Numbered from the stretch's first letter, positions 19,060 to 27,979 are shown. The stretch: DNA of 64,000 nt from Pseudarthrobacter sp. NamE2 (GCF_005796205.1 NZ_VAHN01000007.1:62001-126000); one strand, 5' to 3'. Notes: generated from the sequence alone by a model not told the origin. Numbers and translations are program-made.

Positions 19060-19356
19060 CTACCTTTCAGCGTCCGGGCCACCGTGCAGCGGGCCGCGCT
19101 CGTCGGCTGTGGTGTTGACCTGGCCGTCGGTCAAGCGCTCGCGGATGCCGTCCTCCGCTCGCGCTTCTCCGCCGGCACCTGCGTCGCCGTAGTCGCCGTC
19201 CGGATATTCGCCGTCCTCGAGGTTTGCGGCAGGGGATTCGACGGAACCGGCATCGCCGTAATCGCCGTCAACGTACTGGCCTCCCTCGCCTTCAAGGCCG
19301 GGGGCGCTGCTGCCCCTCCGCGCCTCTTCGCCGGGGATTTCGGGATTCTCAGTCAT
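19060..19356 (-). CDS. Small acidic protein with GDYGDAG repeats
   Basis: A 98-residue protein, strongly acidic and Gly-rich, probably disordered. The segment Q/E-Y-V/P-DGDYGDAG occurs twice (about 27-38 and 48-60), separated by an acidic linker. No signal peptide or membrane span. A strong AAAGGAGA lies upstream of the ATG, and a terminator follows the stop, so it appears to be a real monocistronic gene. Function is unknown. Confidence 0.75.
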   Translation of the reverse strand: MTENPEIPGEEARRGSSAPGLEGEGGQYVDGDYGDAGSVESPAANLEDGEYPDGDYGDAGAGGEARAEDGIRERLTDGQVNTTADERGPLHGGPDAER

Positions 19357-19456
19357 AAGGCATCTCTCCTTTGAGTTCCGCGTCCGTCCGGGCGCACAGG
19401 CAGTCTATCCACCAGCAAGTCGAGTCAACAGAGGGACTTTTGCCACGAAGCCTGAG

Positions 19457-20122
19457 CTACCGTCCGCTGGGAACCACTGCGACCTCCCGGTCAGCGGCGC
19501 CCCGGACCTCCGAAGAAACGCCAGGCCTGGCGGGCTTGCCGGGCCACCAGATCTTCGGCCCGATGTCGTAGGCCAGCGCCGGCACCAGCAGCGAGCGCAC
19601 CAGGACGGTGTCCAGCAGGACGCCGAAGGCCACGATGAAGGCCAGCTGCACCAGGAACATGATGGGAATGACGCCCAGCGCGGCGAACGTGGCGGCCAGC
19701 ACTACGCCGGCGGACGTGATCACCCCGCCGGTCACGCCCAGGCCGCGGAGGATGCCCGGCCGGGTGCCGTGCTGCAGGGACTCCTCGCGGACGCGGCTCA
19801 TCAGGAAGATGTTGTAGTCCACGCCCAGGGCAACCAGGAAGACGAACCCGAACAGCGGAACGGTGGCGTCGGCGCCCGGGAAACCCAGGACGTTGTTGAA
19901 GACCAGCGCGGAAACTCCCATGGCCGCGGCGTAGGACAGCACCACCGAGAGCACCAGCAGGACCGGCGCCACGACGGACCGCAGCAACAGCATCAGGATA
20001 AAGAGGATCACCCCCAGGACCACGGGGATGATGATCACCAGGTCGCGCTGGGCCGTGGTGTTGGTGTCCAGGGCCGTTGCCGTGACACCGCCCACCAGCG
20101 CCCCCGCTGACTCTTTGAGCAC
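19457..20122 (-). pseudogene. MMPL/RND transporter, C-terminal fragment only
   Basis: The 221 residues correspond to the last third of an MMPL-family exporter: VGGVTATALDTNTTAQRDLV, then five to six membrane spans, the LFGFVFLVALGVDYNIFLMSRVREE signature and the end LLVPALAYDIGPKIWW. Full members are about 700 residues with twelve spans and two extracellular domains. Upstream the frame closes within a few codons and a methyltransferase gene begins 45 bp away in the opposite direction, so the first two thirds have been lost. A GTG start exists but no ribosome site is convincing. Confidence 0.85.
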
Positions 20123-20167
20123 CCAAAATGACAGTTAGGGCTGCATTGTTAGGGGTAGCGTTTGGTT

Positions 20168-20986
20168 ATGAGTGCGCAGCAGCCTGAAGAAGATGTCTAT
20201 ACGCATGGCCACCACGAGTCGGTGGTCCGCGCCCATGCCGCCAGGACCGCCGAGAATTCCGCCGCGTTTGTCCTGCCGCACCTGACCCCGGGCGCGGACC
20301 TGCTCGACGTCGGCTGCGGTCCCGGGACCATCACCTGCGACTTCGCCGCCCTCGTAAACCCCGGCAGGGTTACAGGCCTGGACCGCTCGCCGGACATCAT
20401 CGCCCAGGCCAAGGAACTCGCCGTCGAACGTGAAGTCTCCAACGTCGAATTCATGGCGGGGAACATCTACGGCCTGGAGTTCGAGGACGAGACGTTCGAC
20501 GTCGTCCATGCCCACCAGGTACTGCAGCACCTCACCGACCCCGTCGAAGCCCTGCGCGAGATGCGCCGCGTTGCAAAGGCGGGCGGCATCGTTGCCGTCC
20601 GCGACGCCGACTTCCATGGCATGAGCTGGTACCCGGCAATTCCCGAGCTAGATGAGTGGATGGAGCTGTACCAGCGCATCGCGCGGCGCAACGGAGCAGA
20701 GCCCGACGCCGGGCGGCGGCTGGTCAGCTGGGTCCAGTCAGCGGGTTTCACGGATGTTGCACCCACCAGCAGCAACTGGCTTTACGCCACGGGGCAGCAG
20801 CGGCGCTGGCAGGCAAGGGTTTGGGGCGAGCGGGTTTTGCACTCCGCCTTCGCGGAGCAGGCGCTGGAGTACGGGTTCGCAAGCCCGGCCGACCTCGCCC
20901 GCATGTCCGCCGGATGGCACCGCTGGGGCTCCACCGACGACGGCTGGTTCCTGATCCCCAACGGCGAGGTCGTCGCTCGGGCCTAG
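20168..20986 (+). CDS. Class I SAM-dependent methyltransferase
   Basis: A 272-residue Methyltransf_11/UbiE-like enzyme. SAM motif I is LLDVGCGPGTITCDFA (about 43-58), the acidic ribose ligand is in VTGLDRSPDIIAQA, and motif post-I/IV is DVVHAHQVLQHLTDPVEALREM. The substrate is not evident; similar actinobacterial proteins are annotated only as methyltransferases. TAGCGT lies 6 bp before the ATG, so it may be read from a leaderless mRNA. It abuts the truncated MMPL gene. Confidence 0.85.
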   Translation: MSAQQPEEDVYTHGHHESVVRAHAARTAENSAAFVLPHLTPGADLLDVGCGPGTITCDFAALVNPGRVTGLDRSPDIIAQAKELAVEREVSNVEFMAGNIYGLEFEDETFDVVHAHQVLQHLTDPVEALREMRRVAKAGGIVAVRDADFHGMSWYPAIPELDEWMELYQRIARRNGAEPDAGRRLVSWVQSAGFTDVAPTSSNWLYATGQQRRWQARVWGERVLHSAFAEQALEYGFASPADLARMSAGWHRWGSTDDGWFLIPNGEVVARA

Positions 20987-21052
20987 CCTCCCCCGGCTCC
21001 AGGGGTTCAGCCGGCGTCAAACCTTGCGCCGCGCCGGCACTAGGATGTTTGG

Positions 21053-21676
21053 GTGCAGTTCTCCCTTTGGCTGGCCTTGGCCGGCGCCGGCGCCCTGATC
21101 AGTTTCACCCCGGGCGCGGGAGCCATCAACACCATGAGCAACTCGCTCAATGCCGGCTTCCGCCGCTCCATCTGGGGAATCCTGGGGCAGCAGGCAGCCT
21201 TGGTGCTGCACGTGGTGATCGTGGCGCTGGGCGTGGGCGTCCTAGTGGCCAGCTCGCCGGCTGTGTTCAACGTGATCAGGTACGCCGGTGCCGCCTACCT
21301 GATCTACCTGGGCATCCGGCAGTTCCTCAGCAACCCGAACGTGGAAGAGGACCAAGCGGCAGCGCGGCAGAATGAGCCGGCCTGGTCAATTTTCAGGCGG
21401 GGCTTCTGGGTCAATCTGCTGAACCCCAAAGCCATCGTCTTCTTCCTCGCCTTCACTCCGCAGTTCATCCGGCCCGGGCAGCCGCTCTTTCCGCAGTACG
21501 CAGTGCTGACTGCCACTATCGTGGCCATCGACATCCTGGTGATGTGGTTCTTCTTTGCCGCCGCGGCCCGATCCTTCCAGCGCTTCACCCAGACGCCCCG
21601 GGGCCAACTGGTACTCAGCAAGGTGTTCGGGGTGCTGTTCGTCGCCGTGGGCATCCTGCTGGCACTGATGCACTGA
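21053..21676 (+). CDS. LysE/RhtB family amino-acid exporter
   Basis: A 207-residue inner-membrane exporter with about six spans. The N-terminal LISFTPGAGAINTMSNSL is the LysE/RhtB signature, followed by RYAGAAYLIYLGIRQF and the conserved NLLNPKAIVFFLAFTPQFI. Substrates in the family are amino acids and homoserine lactones; which applies here is unknown. It starts at GTG 21053; TAGGAT lies 6 bp upstream with no Shine-Dalgarno, again a leaderless arrangement. Confidence 0.9.
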   Translation: MQFSLWLALAGAGALISFTPGAGAINTMSNSLNAGFRRSIWGILGQQAALVLHVVIVALGVGVLVASSPAVFNVIRYAGAAYLIYLGIRQFLSNPNVEEDQAAARQNEPAWSIFRRGFWVNLLNPKAIVFFLAFTPQFIRPGQPLFPQYAVLTATIVAIDILVMWFFFAAAARSFQRFTQTPRGQLVLSKVFGVLFVAVGILLALMH

Positions 21677-21792
21677 CACGGCTTGGCATGTACAAACGTT
21701 CAAACCCTGCTACATACCCCTTCGCCGGGGAAGTCATGCATTTTTACAAAACAGTCAAGTAATGTGAAAGCGCCGCTAGCCAAGGGGCGTAC

Positions 21793-22353
21793 GTGGCGCG
21801 CATGCTTAGCACTATGAACTCAGCGCCGAGCCCATATCGCGTCATTGCCGTCTGCACGGGCAACATCTGCCGCTCGCCCATGGCCGAAGTCATGCTGAAG
21901 GCGGCCCTCGAGCGCGAAGGGCTTGACGGCCTGGTGGAAGTCGATTCGGCCGGCACTACCGGCTACGAAGCCGGGCGCCCCATCGACCCCCGTGCGGCCC
22001 GCCGCCTGGCGGCAATCCAGCTCGCCTCCGAACTGCACATCGCACGCGAATGGCTTCCGGAGTGGTTCCGCCAGCGGGACCTGATCCTCGCTTTGGACAT
22101 TGACCACCACGCCTGGCTGAGTGAAGCGGCCCCCGATGGCGAATCACTGGGCAAGATCCGCATGCTCCGCAGCTTCGATCCCGCCATGGCAGGCCGCGAC
22201 CTCCTGGACCAGGGCATTGAAGACCCATGGTATGGCGGGCAGGCGGACTTCGACATTGTGTGGCGCCAGATCCATGCGGCCATCCCCGGGATCGTGGACC
22301 ACATCAAGGCAGCAGTAGGGAGCCCCGCAGAGCTGCAGCGGCAGGGAAGCTAG
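21793..22353 (+). CDS. Low-molecular-weight protein tyrosine phosphatase
   Basis: Cysteine-dependent phosphatase of 186 residues. The P-loop CTGNICRS (catalytic cysteine about 21, arginine 27) lies at the N-terminus, and the general acid is in the DPWYGG loop near 145. The GTG at 21793 is preferred because AAGGGG lies 5 bp upstream; ATGs at 21802 and 21814 would trim three or seven residues. In actinobacteria such enzymes act on tyrosine-phosphorylated proteins; no kinase gene is adjacent. Confidence 0.93.
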   Translation: MARMLSTMNSAPSPYRVIAVCTGNICRSPMAEVMLKAALEREGLDGLVEVDSAGTTGYEAGRPIDPRAARRLAAIQLASELHIAREWLPEWFRQRDLILALDIDHHAWLSEAAPDGESLGKIRMLRSFDPAMAGRDLLDQGIEDPWYGGQADFDIVWRQIHAAIPGIVDHIKAAVGSPAELQRQGS

Positions 22354-22370
22354 GCGCCACCAGCCTCCTT

Positions 22371-22400
22371 TTGTAGTTGAGAATCGTTCTCAACTAGAGT
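22371..22400 (+). promoter_or_regulatory. Zur-type operator in a leaderless promoter
   Basis: The palindrome GTTGAGAATCGTTCTCAAC (22376-22394) matches Fur-family Zur boxes of actinobacteria. It fills the spacer between TTGTAG (22371-22376) and TAGAGT (22395-22400), and the ATG lies 6 bp after the -10, so repressor binding would directly block RNA polymerase. The downstream genes (COG0523-like protein and cysteine-free L36) are classic zinc-starvation genes, which favours Zur over Fur. Confidence 0.8.
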
Positions 22401-22406
22401 GTCCTC

Positions 22407-23492
22407 ATGGACCTCATCGTCGTTAGTTCCCTTGATGCCCTCTGCCGTCAGGAGGCGTGTGAAGGCCTGGCCGCATCCCATCCTGGCAGTGCGGTGGTTT
22501 TTTATGACCTGCTTGAGAACGGCCGTGTCATCCGCCGCGTCTACAACAGCACCGGTGTTATGGACCGGGACGAAACCCTGCTGGAGCACGGCTGCCTCAG
22601 CTGCGCCGTGCGGCTGGACCTGGCGCCGAGCCTCGAGCGGCTGATCCAGGCCGGGCAGGGACCGGTCATCGTCGGACTGCCCCCTGCAGTTCCTGCCGCA
22701 GCGGCCGTGTCCGCACTTAGCCACGGGCTTCGCAGTGAAGCAAGGGTCTCCTCGGTCATCGTCGCGTGTGCACCCGACGCGATGGAGGACCATATCCGGG
22801 ATGCACACACGCTGTTCGAGTCCGGCTTCACCCCCGTGCCCGATGACGAGCGGACAGCCGGTGAATTCCTGCTGGGGGAACTCGTGTTCGCGGACACGGT
22901 CCTGCTCGCGGAGCCGGAGATTGTCCCGTCGGATCCGGCAGGACGGGACCGCGGCCTGCATCTGATCCGGGAACTGGCCCCGCATGCGGCCATCGCTTCG
23001 GATGCTGCCGCCGTTCATCACGGCTCGCATCACTACGCGGAAGCTGTACAGCGGACTGTCCCCGGCACCTTCCAGCCCCACAGAACTGCGGCCGCAGCCA
23101 CAGGCTCCCCGTTCATCACAGTGTCCCAGCAGGTGGAACGGCCGCTGCATCCGGGCCGGTTCCGTCAGGCGCTGGGCACCCTCGCGGCAAGCTGCTGCGT
23201 CTTGCGGGGCCAACTATGGATGGCTTCGGCCCCCGAATGCCGGATAGCCATCCAGGGCATCGGAAACCGTGTGTGGCTGGAAAACGTCGGCAAGTGGCCG
23301 GAAAGCTACCTGAACGGAAAGCACGAAGGCCAGGCGACGTCCCCGGCCGCGGCCACCGTCATCATTGCAACCGGCGAGGATCTGGATCCGGCTGGGTTCG
23401 AACGGCTGCTGCGGAACTGCGAACTTACTGACGACGAACTGGCTTCCGGGGAGGACCTGCACGATCCCTTCGGGCTGGACACTGCCCGCTGA
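22407..23492 (+). CDS. COG0523/CobW-like protein with degenerate P-loop
   Basis: A 361-residue protein related to the G3E/CobW metallochaperones. It retains the metal-binding GCLSCAVR (C63, C66, a variant of CxCC) and a CobW_C-like region ([30 protein letters not shown]). However, the N-terminus ([17 protein letters not shown]) has no GxxGxGKT Walker A motif, so GTP binding may be lost. A Zur box precedes it and a cysteine-free L36 gene follows 67 bp later, so the role is probably zinc allocation during starvation. Leaderless start inferred. Confidence 0.8.
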   Translation: MDLIVVSSLDALCRQEACEGLAASHPGSAVVFYDLLENGRVIRRVYNSTGVMDRDETLLEHGCLSCAVRLDLAPSLERLIQAGQGPVIVGLPPAVPAAAAVSALSHGLRSEARVSSVIVACAPDAMEDHIRDAHTLFESGFTPVPDDERTAGEFLLGELVFADTVLLAEPEIVPSDPAGRDRGLHLIRELAPHAAIASDAAAVHHGSHHYAEAVQRTVPGTFQPHRTAAAATGSPFITVSQQVERPLHPGRFRQALGTLAASCCVLRGQLWMASAPECRIAIQGIGNRVWLENVGKWPESYLNGKHEGQATSPAAATVIIATGEDLDPAGFERLLRNCELTDDELASGEDLHDPFGLDTAR

Positions 23493-23559
23493 CCGGGCTT
23501 CCGGGGTTGGCCCGTCAACCCACCATCGCCAGGAACACATAAATAAGGAGGAAACCATC

Positions 23560-23682
23560 ATGAAGGTACGGAACTCGCTGCGCGCACTGAAGCAGATCCC
23601 GGGCGCCCAGATCGTCCGGCGCCGGGGCAGGACGTTCGTTATCAACAAGAAGAATCCCCGGATGAAAGCCCGGCAGGGATAA
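23560..23682 (+). CDS. rpmJ: 50S ribosomal protein L36, zinc-independent (type B)
   Basis: A 40-residue basic protein, [20 protein letters not shown] at the start and [12 protein letters not shown] at the end, which is the alternative L36. It contains no cysteine, so it cannot bind zinc. Such C-minus paralogues replace the zinc form when zinc is scarce and are typically Zur-repressed. It has a strong AAGGAGG site and lies downstream of the Zur-boxed COG0523-like gene. Confidence 0.95.
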   Translation: MKVRNSLRALKQIPGAQIVRRRGRTFVINKKNPRMKARQG

Positions 23683-23698
23683 CGGTACGCTCTAATAT

Positions 23699-25798
23699 AT
23701 GAGCCCACCCCCCGTCATTATCGCCATCGACGGGCGCTCCGGCGCAGGGAAGACCACACTCGCCGTCGAACTGGCCGCACGGTTGCGCGTCCACCACAAG
23801 GTCTCCCTGTTCCACCTCGAGGACATCTACCCCGGCTGGAACGGCCTTGCGGCCGGCGTCGAACGCTATGTTTCCACCGTCCTCACCCCGCTGAGCCGCG
23901 GCGAGGCAGCAACCTGGGTCAGCTGGGACTGGGAGAACCATTACGACGGCGACGCCCGGGTCACGCTGCCGGCAGAGATCGTTATCGTGGAGGGAGTGGG
24001 GGCAGCCGCCGCCGGGGCCCGCCCCTTCCTAACCGCGGTCATCTGGGCCGATTCACCGGACGATGTCCGGAAAACGAGGGCCCTCGAGCGCGACGGTGCA
24101 ACCTATGCGCCCTACTGGGACCAGTGGGCGGCGCAGGAAGAGGAATGGCTGGCGGGCGACGACGTCCCGCAGCACGCCGAGGTCCGTGTACTCAATCGCG
24201 CGGACGGGTCAGCCGTGGTTGACCTGCTAAAGCTGCTCCCCTACCTTCCCGCGCTGGCGCCGGTCCTCGCCCCGGAACTGTCCGCCCGCCGGGGGCTCCG
24301 CCTCACAGCGGAACGGCTGGACCGGACACCCGGCGCCCCGGCCCTGTTCCGGTCACTGTACGGCGGATCGGCGAACTCCGTGTGGCTGGACTCCTCCAAC
24401 GCGGCATCCGCGGCGGCAACAGCTGACGGCGCAGCAGGCAAGGAAGAGGCCGCGAGGACCGCCGCCGAACGCAGCCGGTTCACCATCATGGCGGACGATT
24501 CCGGCAGCTTTGGCCAGGCGGTGACACACCGGTCGGGCGAAAGCCTGATCAGCGCCGGCTCGGCAACCGTCCGGGTGGACGGGCCGTTCTTTCGCTGGCT
24601 CGACTCAGTCTGGGGCCGCCGGGCCGTCCGCACCCCTGATGGCTATCCGGGGCAGTTCACGCTAGGCTGGCTGGGCTGCCTGGGGTACGAATTGAAGCGT
24701 GAAACAGGCGGTTCCGACGTGCCTGCGCACACCCCGGATGCCGCCCTGATTTTCGCCGGCCGGGCAGTGGTGCTGGACCATCACGACGGCGCCACCTGGC
24801 TCCTGGCCCTTGAAGCCCCCGACGCCGAGGACTGGTTGGCGTCCGCGCGGCGCGCCGTGGACAATGCCTGCGCGCACGCTGCAGGAGAGGCAGCAGCGGA
24901 TGCCGGCGGCAGCACCGGCGTCGTGCTTTCACCGGCTCCGGCCTTCTACAGCCGGGACACCGGCACCGCCTACCGGAAGAAGATTGCCGCCTCGCAGCAC
25001 GAAATTGCAGAGGGCAACACCTACGAAGTCTGCCTCACCACTACCCTGTTGGCCCGGGTTCCGGCTGATGCCATGGATCCCTGGCGCACTTACCTGGCAC
25101 TGCGCCGCCGGAACCCCGCACCCTTCGCAAGTTTCCTGCGGCTTGGTGCCCTGACAGTGGCGAGCACGTCGCCGGAGCGGTTCCTCAAGATCGCGTCCGA
25201 CGGCGGCATGCGCGCCGAGCCGATCAAGGGAACGCGCCGCCGGGCTGCTGACCCGGCGGAGGATGAGCGGCTGCGGAGGGACCTGGCCATCTCCCTCAAG
25301 GACCGGGCGGAAAACATCATGATCGTGGACCTGCTGCGCAACGACCTCAGCCACTTTGCCGTCCCGGGGACCGTCACGGTGAGCAGGCTGTGCGCCATCG
25401 AGAGCTATGCCACCGTGCACCAGATGGTCAGCACCATCGATGCCCGCCTCCTGCCCGGATCATCGCGGGCGGAGGCGGTGGCTGCCTGCTTCCCGGCGGG
25501 CTCCATGACGGGCGCCCCGAAGATCAGCACCATGGCGATCCTCGACCGGCTGGAGGATGGCCCGCGCGGGGTCTACTCGGGCGCCATCGGATATTTCTCC
25601 CTGAACGGGGCCACCGACCTCGCCGTCGCCATCCGGACCCTGGTGATTAATGACGAAGGCGACGGTACCGCGGAACTTTCGCTAGGGGTCGGCGGGGCCA
25701 TCACCGCTGATTCCGTTCCTGACGAGGAGTACGAGGAAATCCGGACCAAGGCCTACGGCGTCCTCTCGACGCTGGGCGCCGCATTCCCCGAGGACTGA
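23699..25798 (+). CDS. pabB: P-loop kinase-like domain fused to aminodeoxychorismate synthase component I
   Basis: A 699-residue fusion. Residues ~1-200 are a uridine-kinase-like P-loop NTPase (DGRSGAGKTTLA, lid region LVERDGAT-like ALERDGATYAPYW). Residues ~270-695 are a chorismate-binding domain of PabB type: ASTSPERFLKI, the catalytic EPIKGTRRR, RAENIMIVDLLRNDL and GSMTGAPK. PabB aminates chorismate for p-aminobenzoate and folate synthesis with a PabA glutaminase, not found here; pabC lies at 40 kb. What the P-loop domain does is unknown. TACGCT 7 bp before the ATG suggests a leaderless mRNA. Confidence 0.88.
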   Translation: MSPPPVIIAIDGRSGAGKTTLAVELAARLRVHHKVSLFHLEDIYPGWNGLAAGVERYVSTVLTPLSRGEAATWVSWDWENHYDGDARVTLPAEIVIVEGVGAAAAGARPFLTAVIWADSPDDVRKTRALERDGATYAPYWDQWAAQEEEWLAGDDVPQHAEVRVLNRADGSAVVDLLKLLPYLPALAPVLAPELSARRGLRLTAERLDRTPGAPALFRSLYGGSANSVWLDSSNAASAAATADGAAGKEEAARTAAERSRFTIMADDSGSFGQAVTHRSGESLISAGSATVRVDGPFFRWLDSVWGRRAVRTPDGYPGQFTLGWLGCLGYELKRETGGSDVPAHTPDAALIFAGRAVVLDHHDGATWLLALEAPDAEDWLASARRAVDNACAHAAGEAAADAGGSTGVVLSPAPAFYSRDTGTAYRKKIAASQHEIAEGNTYEVCLTTTLLARVPADAMDPWRTYLALRRRNPAPFASFLRLGALTVASTSPERFLKIASDGGMRAEPIKGTRRRAADPAEDERLRRDLAISLKDRAENIMIVDLLRNDLSHFAVPGTVTVSRLCAIESYATVHQMVSTIDARLLPGSSRAEAVAACFPAGSMTGAPKISTMAILDRLEDGPRGVYSGAIGYFSLNGATDLAVAIRTLVINDEGDGTAELSLGVGGAITADSVPDEEYEEIRTKAYGVLSTLGAAFPED

Positions 25799-25858
25799 CG
25801 GTCCCCGGGGTTGGGCAGCGCCGGGCGGGCCGGCCGCAACCCGCCCGGACCTGGATTG

Positions 25859-26590
25859 TCAGCCGCGCCGGGCAGGACGGTCGAACTTCCATCCTTCGGA
25901 CTTGAGCTCCGGGATGACCTGGTCCACCGCCTCCACTGTTTGGGTTCGGTCGCCGCCACCATCGTGCAGGAGCACTACGCCGCCGGGTGTGATGCCTTCG
26001 CGGATCCGCCTCACGAGTTCTGGCGTTCCCGGGGGCTCCCAATCGCTCACGGTCAGCTGCCAGCCGAGCGGCTGCAGGCCGAGTTCGGCGGCCACTTGGG
26101 GTGTCTGCCCCCAGCTTCCGTAGGGGGCACGGAAGTAGTCGATCTTCGCATCCGGAACGGCTTCCCGGATGACCGCGCTGGTTTCCAGGAGATCCGCCCT
26201 GATGGCGTTGGCACTCCATGTGCCCATGTTGTCGTGATGCATGGTGTGGTTGCACAGCAGGTGTCCGGCGGCGGCAATCTGCCGCACGATCTCCGGATGC
26301 TGCTTTACGTGGTCCCCCCATAAGCAGAACGTTGCCTTGACGTGGTGTTTCTCCAGCACAGCCAGCAGCCTGGGCGTGGTCACCGGGTCCGGCCCGTCAT
26401 CAAACGTAAGGCTGATGTATTTGCCGTCGTGCCTTGTGGAATCGACGATGGCAGGAGTTGCCGCGTCCGCCTGGGCGGCTGGAGCCCCTGCAAGGCCCGC
26501 CGGAACTGAGGCGGCCAGGGCAAGGGCAGCTGCAGCGAGTGGGAGGGTTGCCTGGCGCCGGGAGACTGCGCGTTGGATCGGGAGCTTCAT
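25859..26590 (-). CDS. Secreted polysaccharide deacetylase (CE4/NodB)
   Basis: Metal-dependent deacetylase of 243 residues. A signal peptide (about 1-42, RRQATLPLAAAALALAAS ... AQA) is followed by the NodB domain with all five motifs: SLTFDDGPD, the metal H-x3-H in HTMHH, RAPYG, the SDW region and LLHDGGG. Targets in the family are chitin, peptidoglycan or acetylxylan. An operator half-matching that of the neighbouring xylanase lies 117 bp upstream, so acetylxylan esterase is the likely role. Confidence 0.9.
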   Translation of the reverse strand: MKLPIQRAVSRRQATLPLAAAALALAASVPAGLAGAPAAQADAATPAIVDSTRHDGKYISLTFDDGPDPVTTPRLLAVLEKHHVKATFCLWGDHVKQHPEIVRQIAAAGHLLCNHTMHHDNMGTWSANAIRADLLETSAVIREAVPDAKIDYFRAPYGSWGQTPQVAAELGLQPLGWQLTVSDWEPPGTPELVRRIREGITPGGVVLLHDGGGDRTQTVEAVDQVIPELKSEGWKFDRPARRG

Positions 26591-26706
26591 TGCTGTCCTT
26601 TCGGATCATCGCGGGCACTGCACACGGCATCGGGGTCCGCTGAGGACGCCGGAAGGTCGGCGCTCTGGCAGGAGGCGATGAGGAGCACTGCGAGGATAAC
26701 GAGAGT

Positions 26707-26724
26707 TTCCGGTAATTTCCGGAA
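26707..26724. promoter_or_regulatory. LacI-type operator upstream of the CE4 deacetylase gene
   Basis: TTCCGGTAATTTCCGGAA differs in one base from the centre of the perfect palindrome before the xylanase gene (27946-27979). It lies between the end of the LacI gene and the start of the deacetylase gene, consistent with both enzymes being in one regulon. Confidence 0.75.
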
Positions 26725-26806
26725 TGCGCTCAGCGTAAGCTCCTGCCGGAAGCGCCGTCAAGGGTCGATGCGGGAAGAAGCACCCTCGGGCTGCCCGCGG
26801 CAGGAA

Positions 26807-27841
26807 TCAGAGGCTGCCGGGCTCCGTGGTGCTCTCACGGACAACCAGGCGGGTGGCGAGTTCCACGCGCGGGCTCTCCGGCCCCTCCCCCTGGACCATG
26901 CGCAGTACGGTGCGGGCCGCAAGCTTGCCCATCTCGGCCAGCGGCTGGCGCACGGTGGTGAGGGGAGGCGAGGCCCAGCGCGCTTCGGGGAGGTCGTCAA
27001 AGCCTACGACGCTGATGTCCTCGGGCACCCGGAGACCTTTCTGGCGAACCGCTTCATAGACTCCGAGGGCCATTTGGTCGCTTGATGCGAAGACCGCTGA
27101 AGGCGGGTCTGCCAACTCCAGGAGCCGGCAGCCTGCCCGAAAGCCGGACTGGTAGTCGAAGTTCCCCTGAACCACGAGTTCCGGGTCGAAAGCAATACCC
27201 GCCGCGTCAAGACCCGCACGGTAGCCGTCCAGCCTCGCCCTGCTGCACCAGAGGCCTGGAGTTCCGGCCACGAACCCTATGCGGCGGTGCCCCGTTCCGG
27301 TCAGGTGCTCGGTGGCACCCACGGCCCCCGTCCAGTTCGTGGCGCCGATGGTTGGAACGTCGAGGTCGGGCACTCCGGCAGGATCAACAACCACCGCGGG
27401 CATCTGGAGGCGCTGCAGTTCGGCGCGGAGGAACGAGTCCAGGTCAGTGGTTACGAGGATGGCTCCGTCGCTGGCCCTGGCACTGACGTTGTCCAGCCAC
27501 TGCCGCGTGGATGTGGCACCCGACTTGCGGTGGATGGCCGAGACAACAGTGGAAGCGCCTGCCTCGTTGGCCGCCTCTTCCACGCCGCGGATGATTTCCA
27601 CTGCCCAGGGGCTGTCGAGGTCATTGAAGACCAGGTCGATCAGGCCGGAGCGCGCCCCGGCCGCCGGGCGGGTTCCCCGACGCTGGTAGCCGTAGTCCCG
27701 GAGCAGCGTTTCGACCCGTTCCCTGGTGCGGGGAGCAACATCGCCGCGGCCATTGAGCACGCGGGAGACCGTTGGCACGGATACACCCGCTTCCGCGGCA
27801 ATGGCCGAAATTGTGACTGCCGGGCGGTGACTCTCCTGCAC
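26807..27841 (-). CDS. LacI family repressor of the xylanase locus
   Basis: A 344-residue LacI/GalR regulator. The N-terminal helix-turn-helix and hinge (TISAIAAEAGVSVPTVSRVLNG, about 9-60) are followed by a periplasmic-binding-type effector domain (FVAGTPGLWCSRARLDGYRAGLD, VFASSDQMALGVYEAVRQ, ISVVGFDDLPEARWASPPLTTVRQP). It is divergent from the GH10 xylanase gene. The perfect TTCCGGAA-type palindrome in the shared gap and its copy before the deacetylase gene are the probable operators; xylo-oligosaccharides the likely inducers. Confidence 0.93.
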   Translation of the reverse strand: MQESHRPAVTISAIAAEAGVSVPTVSRVLNGRGDVAPRTRERVETLLRDYGYQRRGTRPAAGARSGLIDLVFNDLDSPWAVEIIRGVEEAANEAGASTVVSAIHRKSGATSTRQWLDNVSARASDGAILVTTDLDSFLRAELQRLQMPAVVVDPAGVPDLDVPTIGATNWTGAVGATEHLTGTGHRRIGFVAGTPGLWCSRARLDGYRAGLDAAGIAFDPELVVQGNFDYQSGFRAGCRLLELADPPSAVFASSDQMALGVYEAVRQKGLRVPEDISVVGFDDLPEARWASPPLTTVRQPLAEMGKLAARTVLRMVQGEGPESPRVELATRLVVRESTTEPGSL

Positions 27842-27911
27842 GCATTCCTCCTGGTCCGGTGCAAGTATAGGCGGCCTGCTGCAATAGCTGGCTTGAATTT
27901 TGGTGAAACCC

Positions 27912-27979
27912 TTGACGGTCTGTCCGGAATGTTCCTAATCTACTACGACCGAGTTCCGGAAATTTCCGGAACTCGGTCG
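27912..27979 (+). promoter_or_regulatory. Xylanase promoter and perfect 34-bp palindromic operator
   Basis: TTGACG (27912-27917) and TAATCT (27936-27941) are 18 bp apart. The expected start falls at the left edge of a perfect 34-bp palindrome, 27946-27979, with core TTCCGGAAATTTCCGGAA. A LacI dimer or tetramer bound there would block initiation. Confidence 0.85.
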
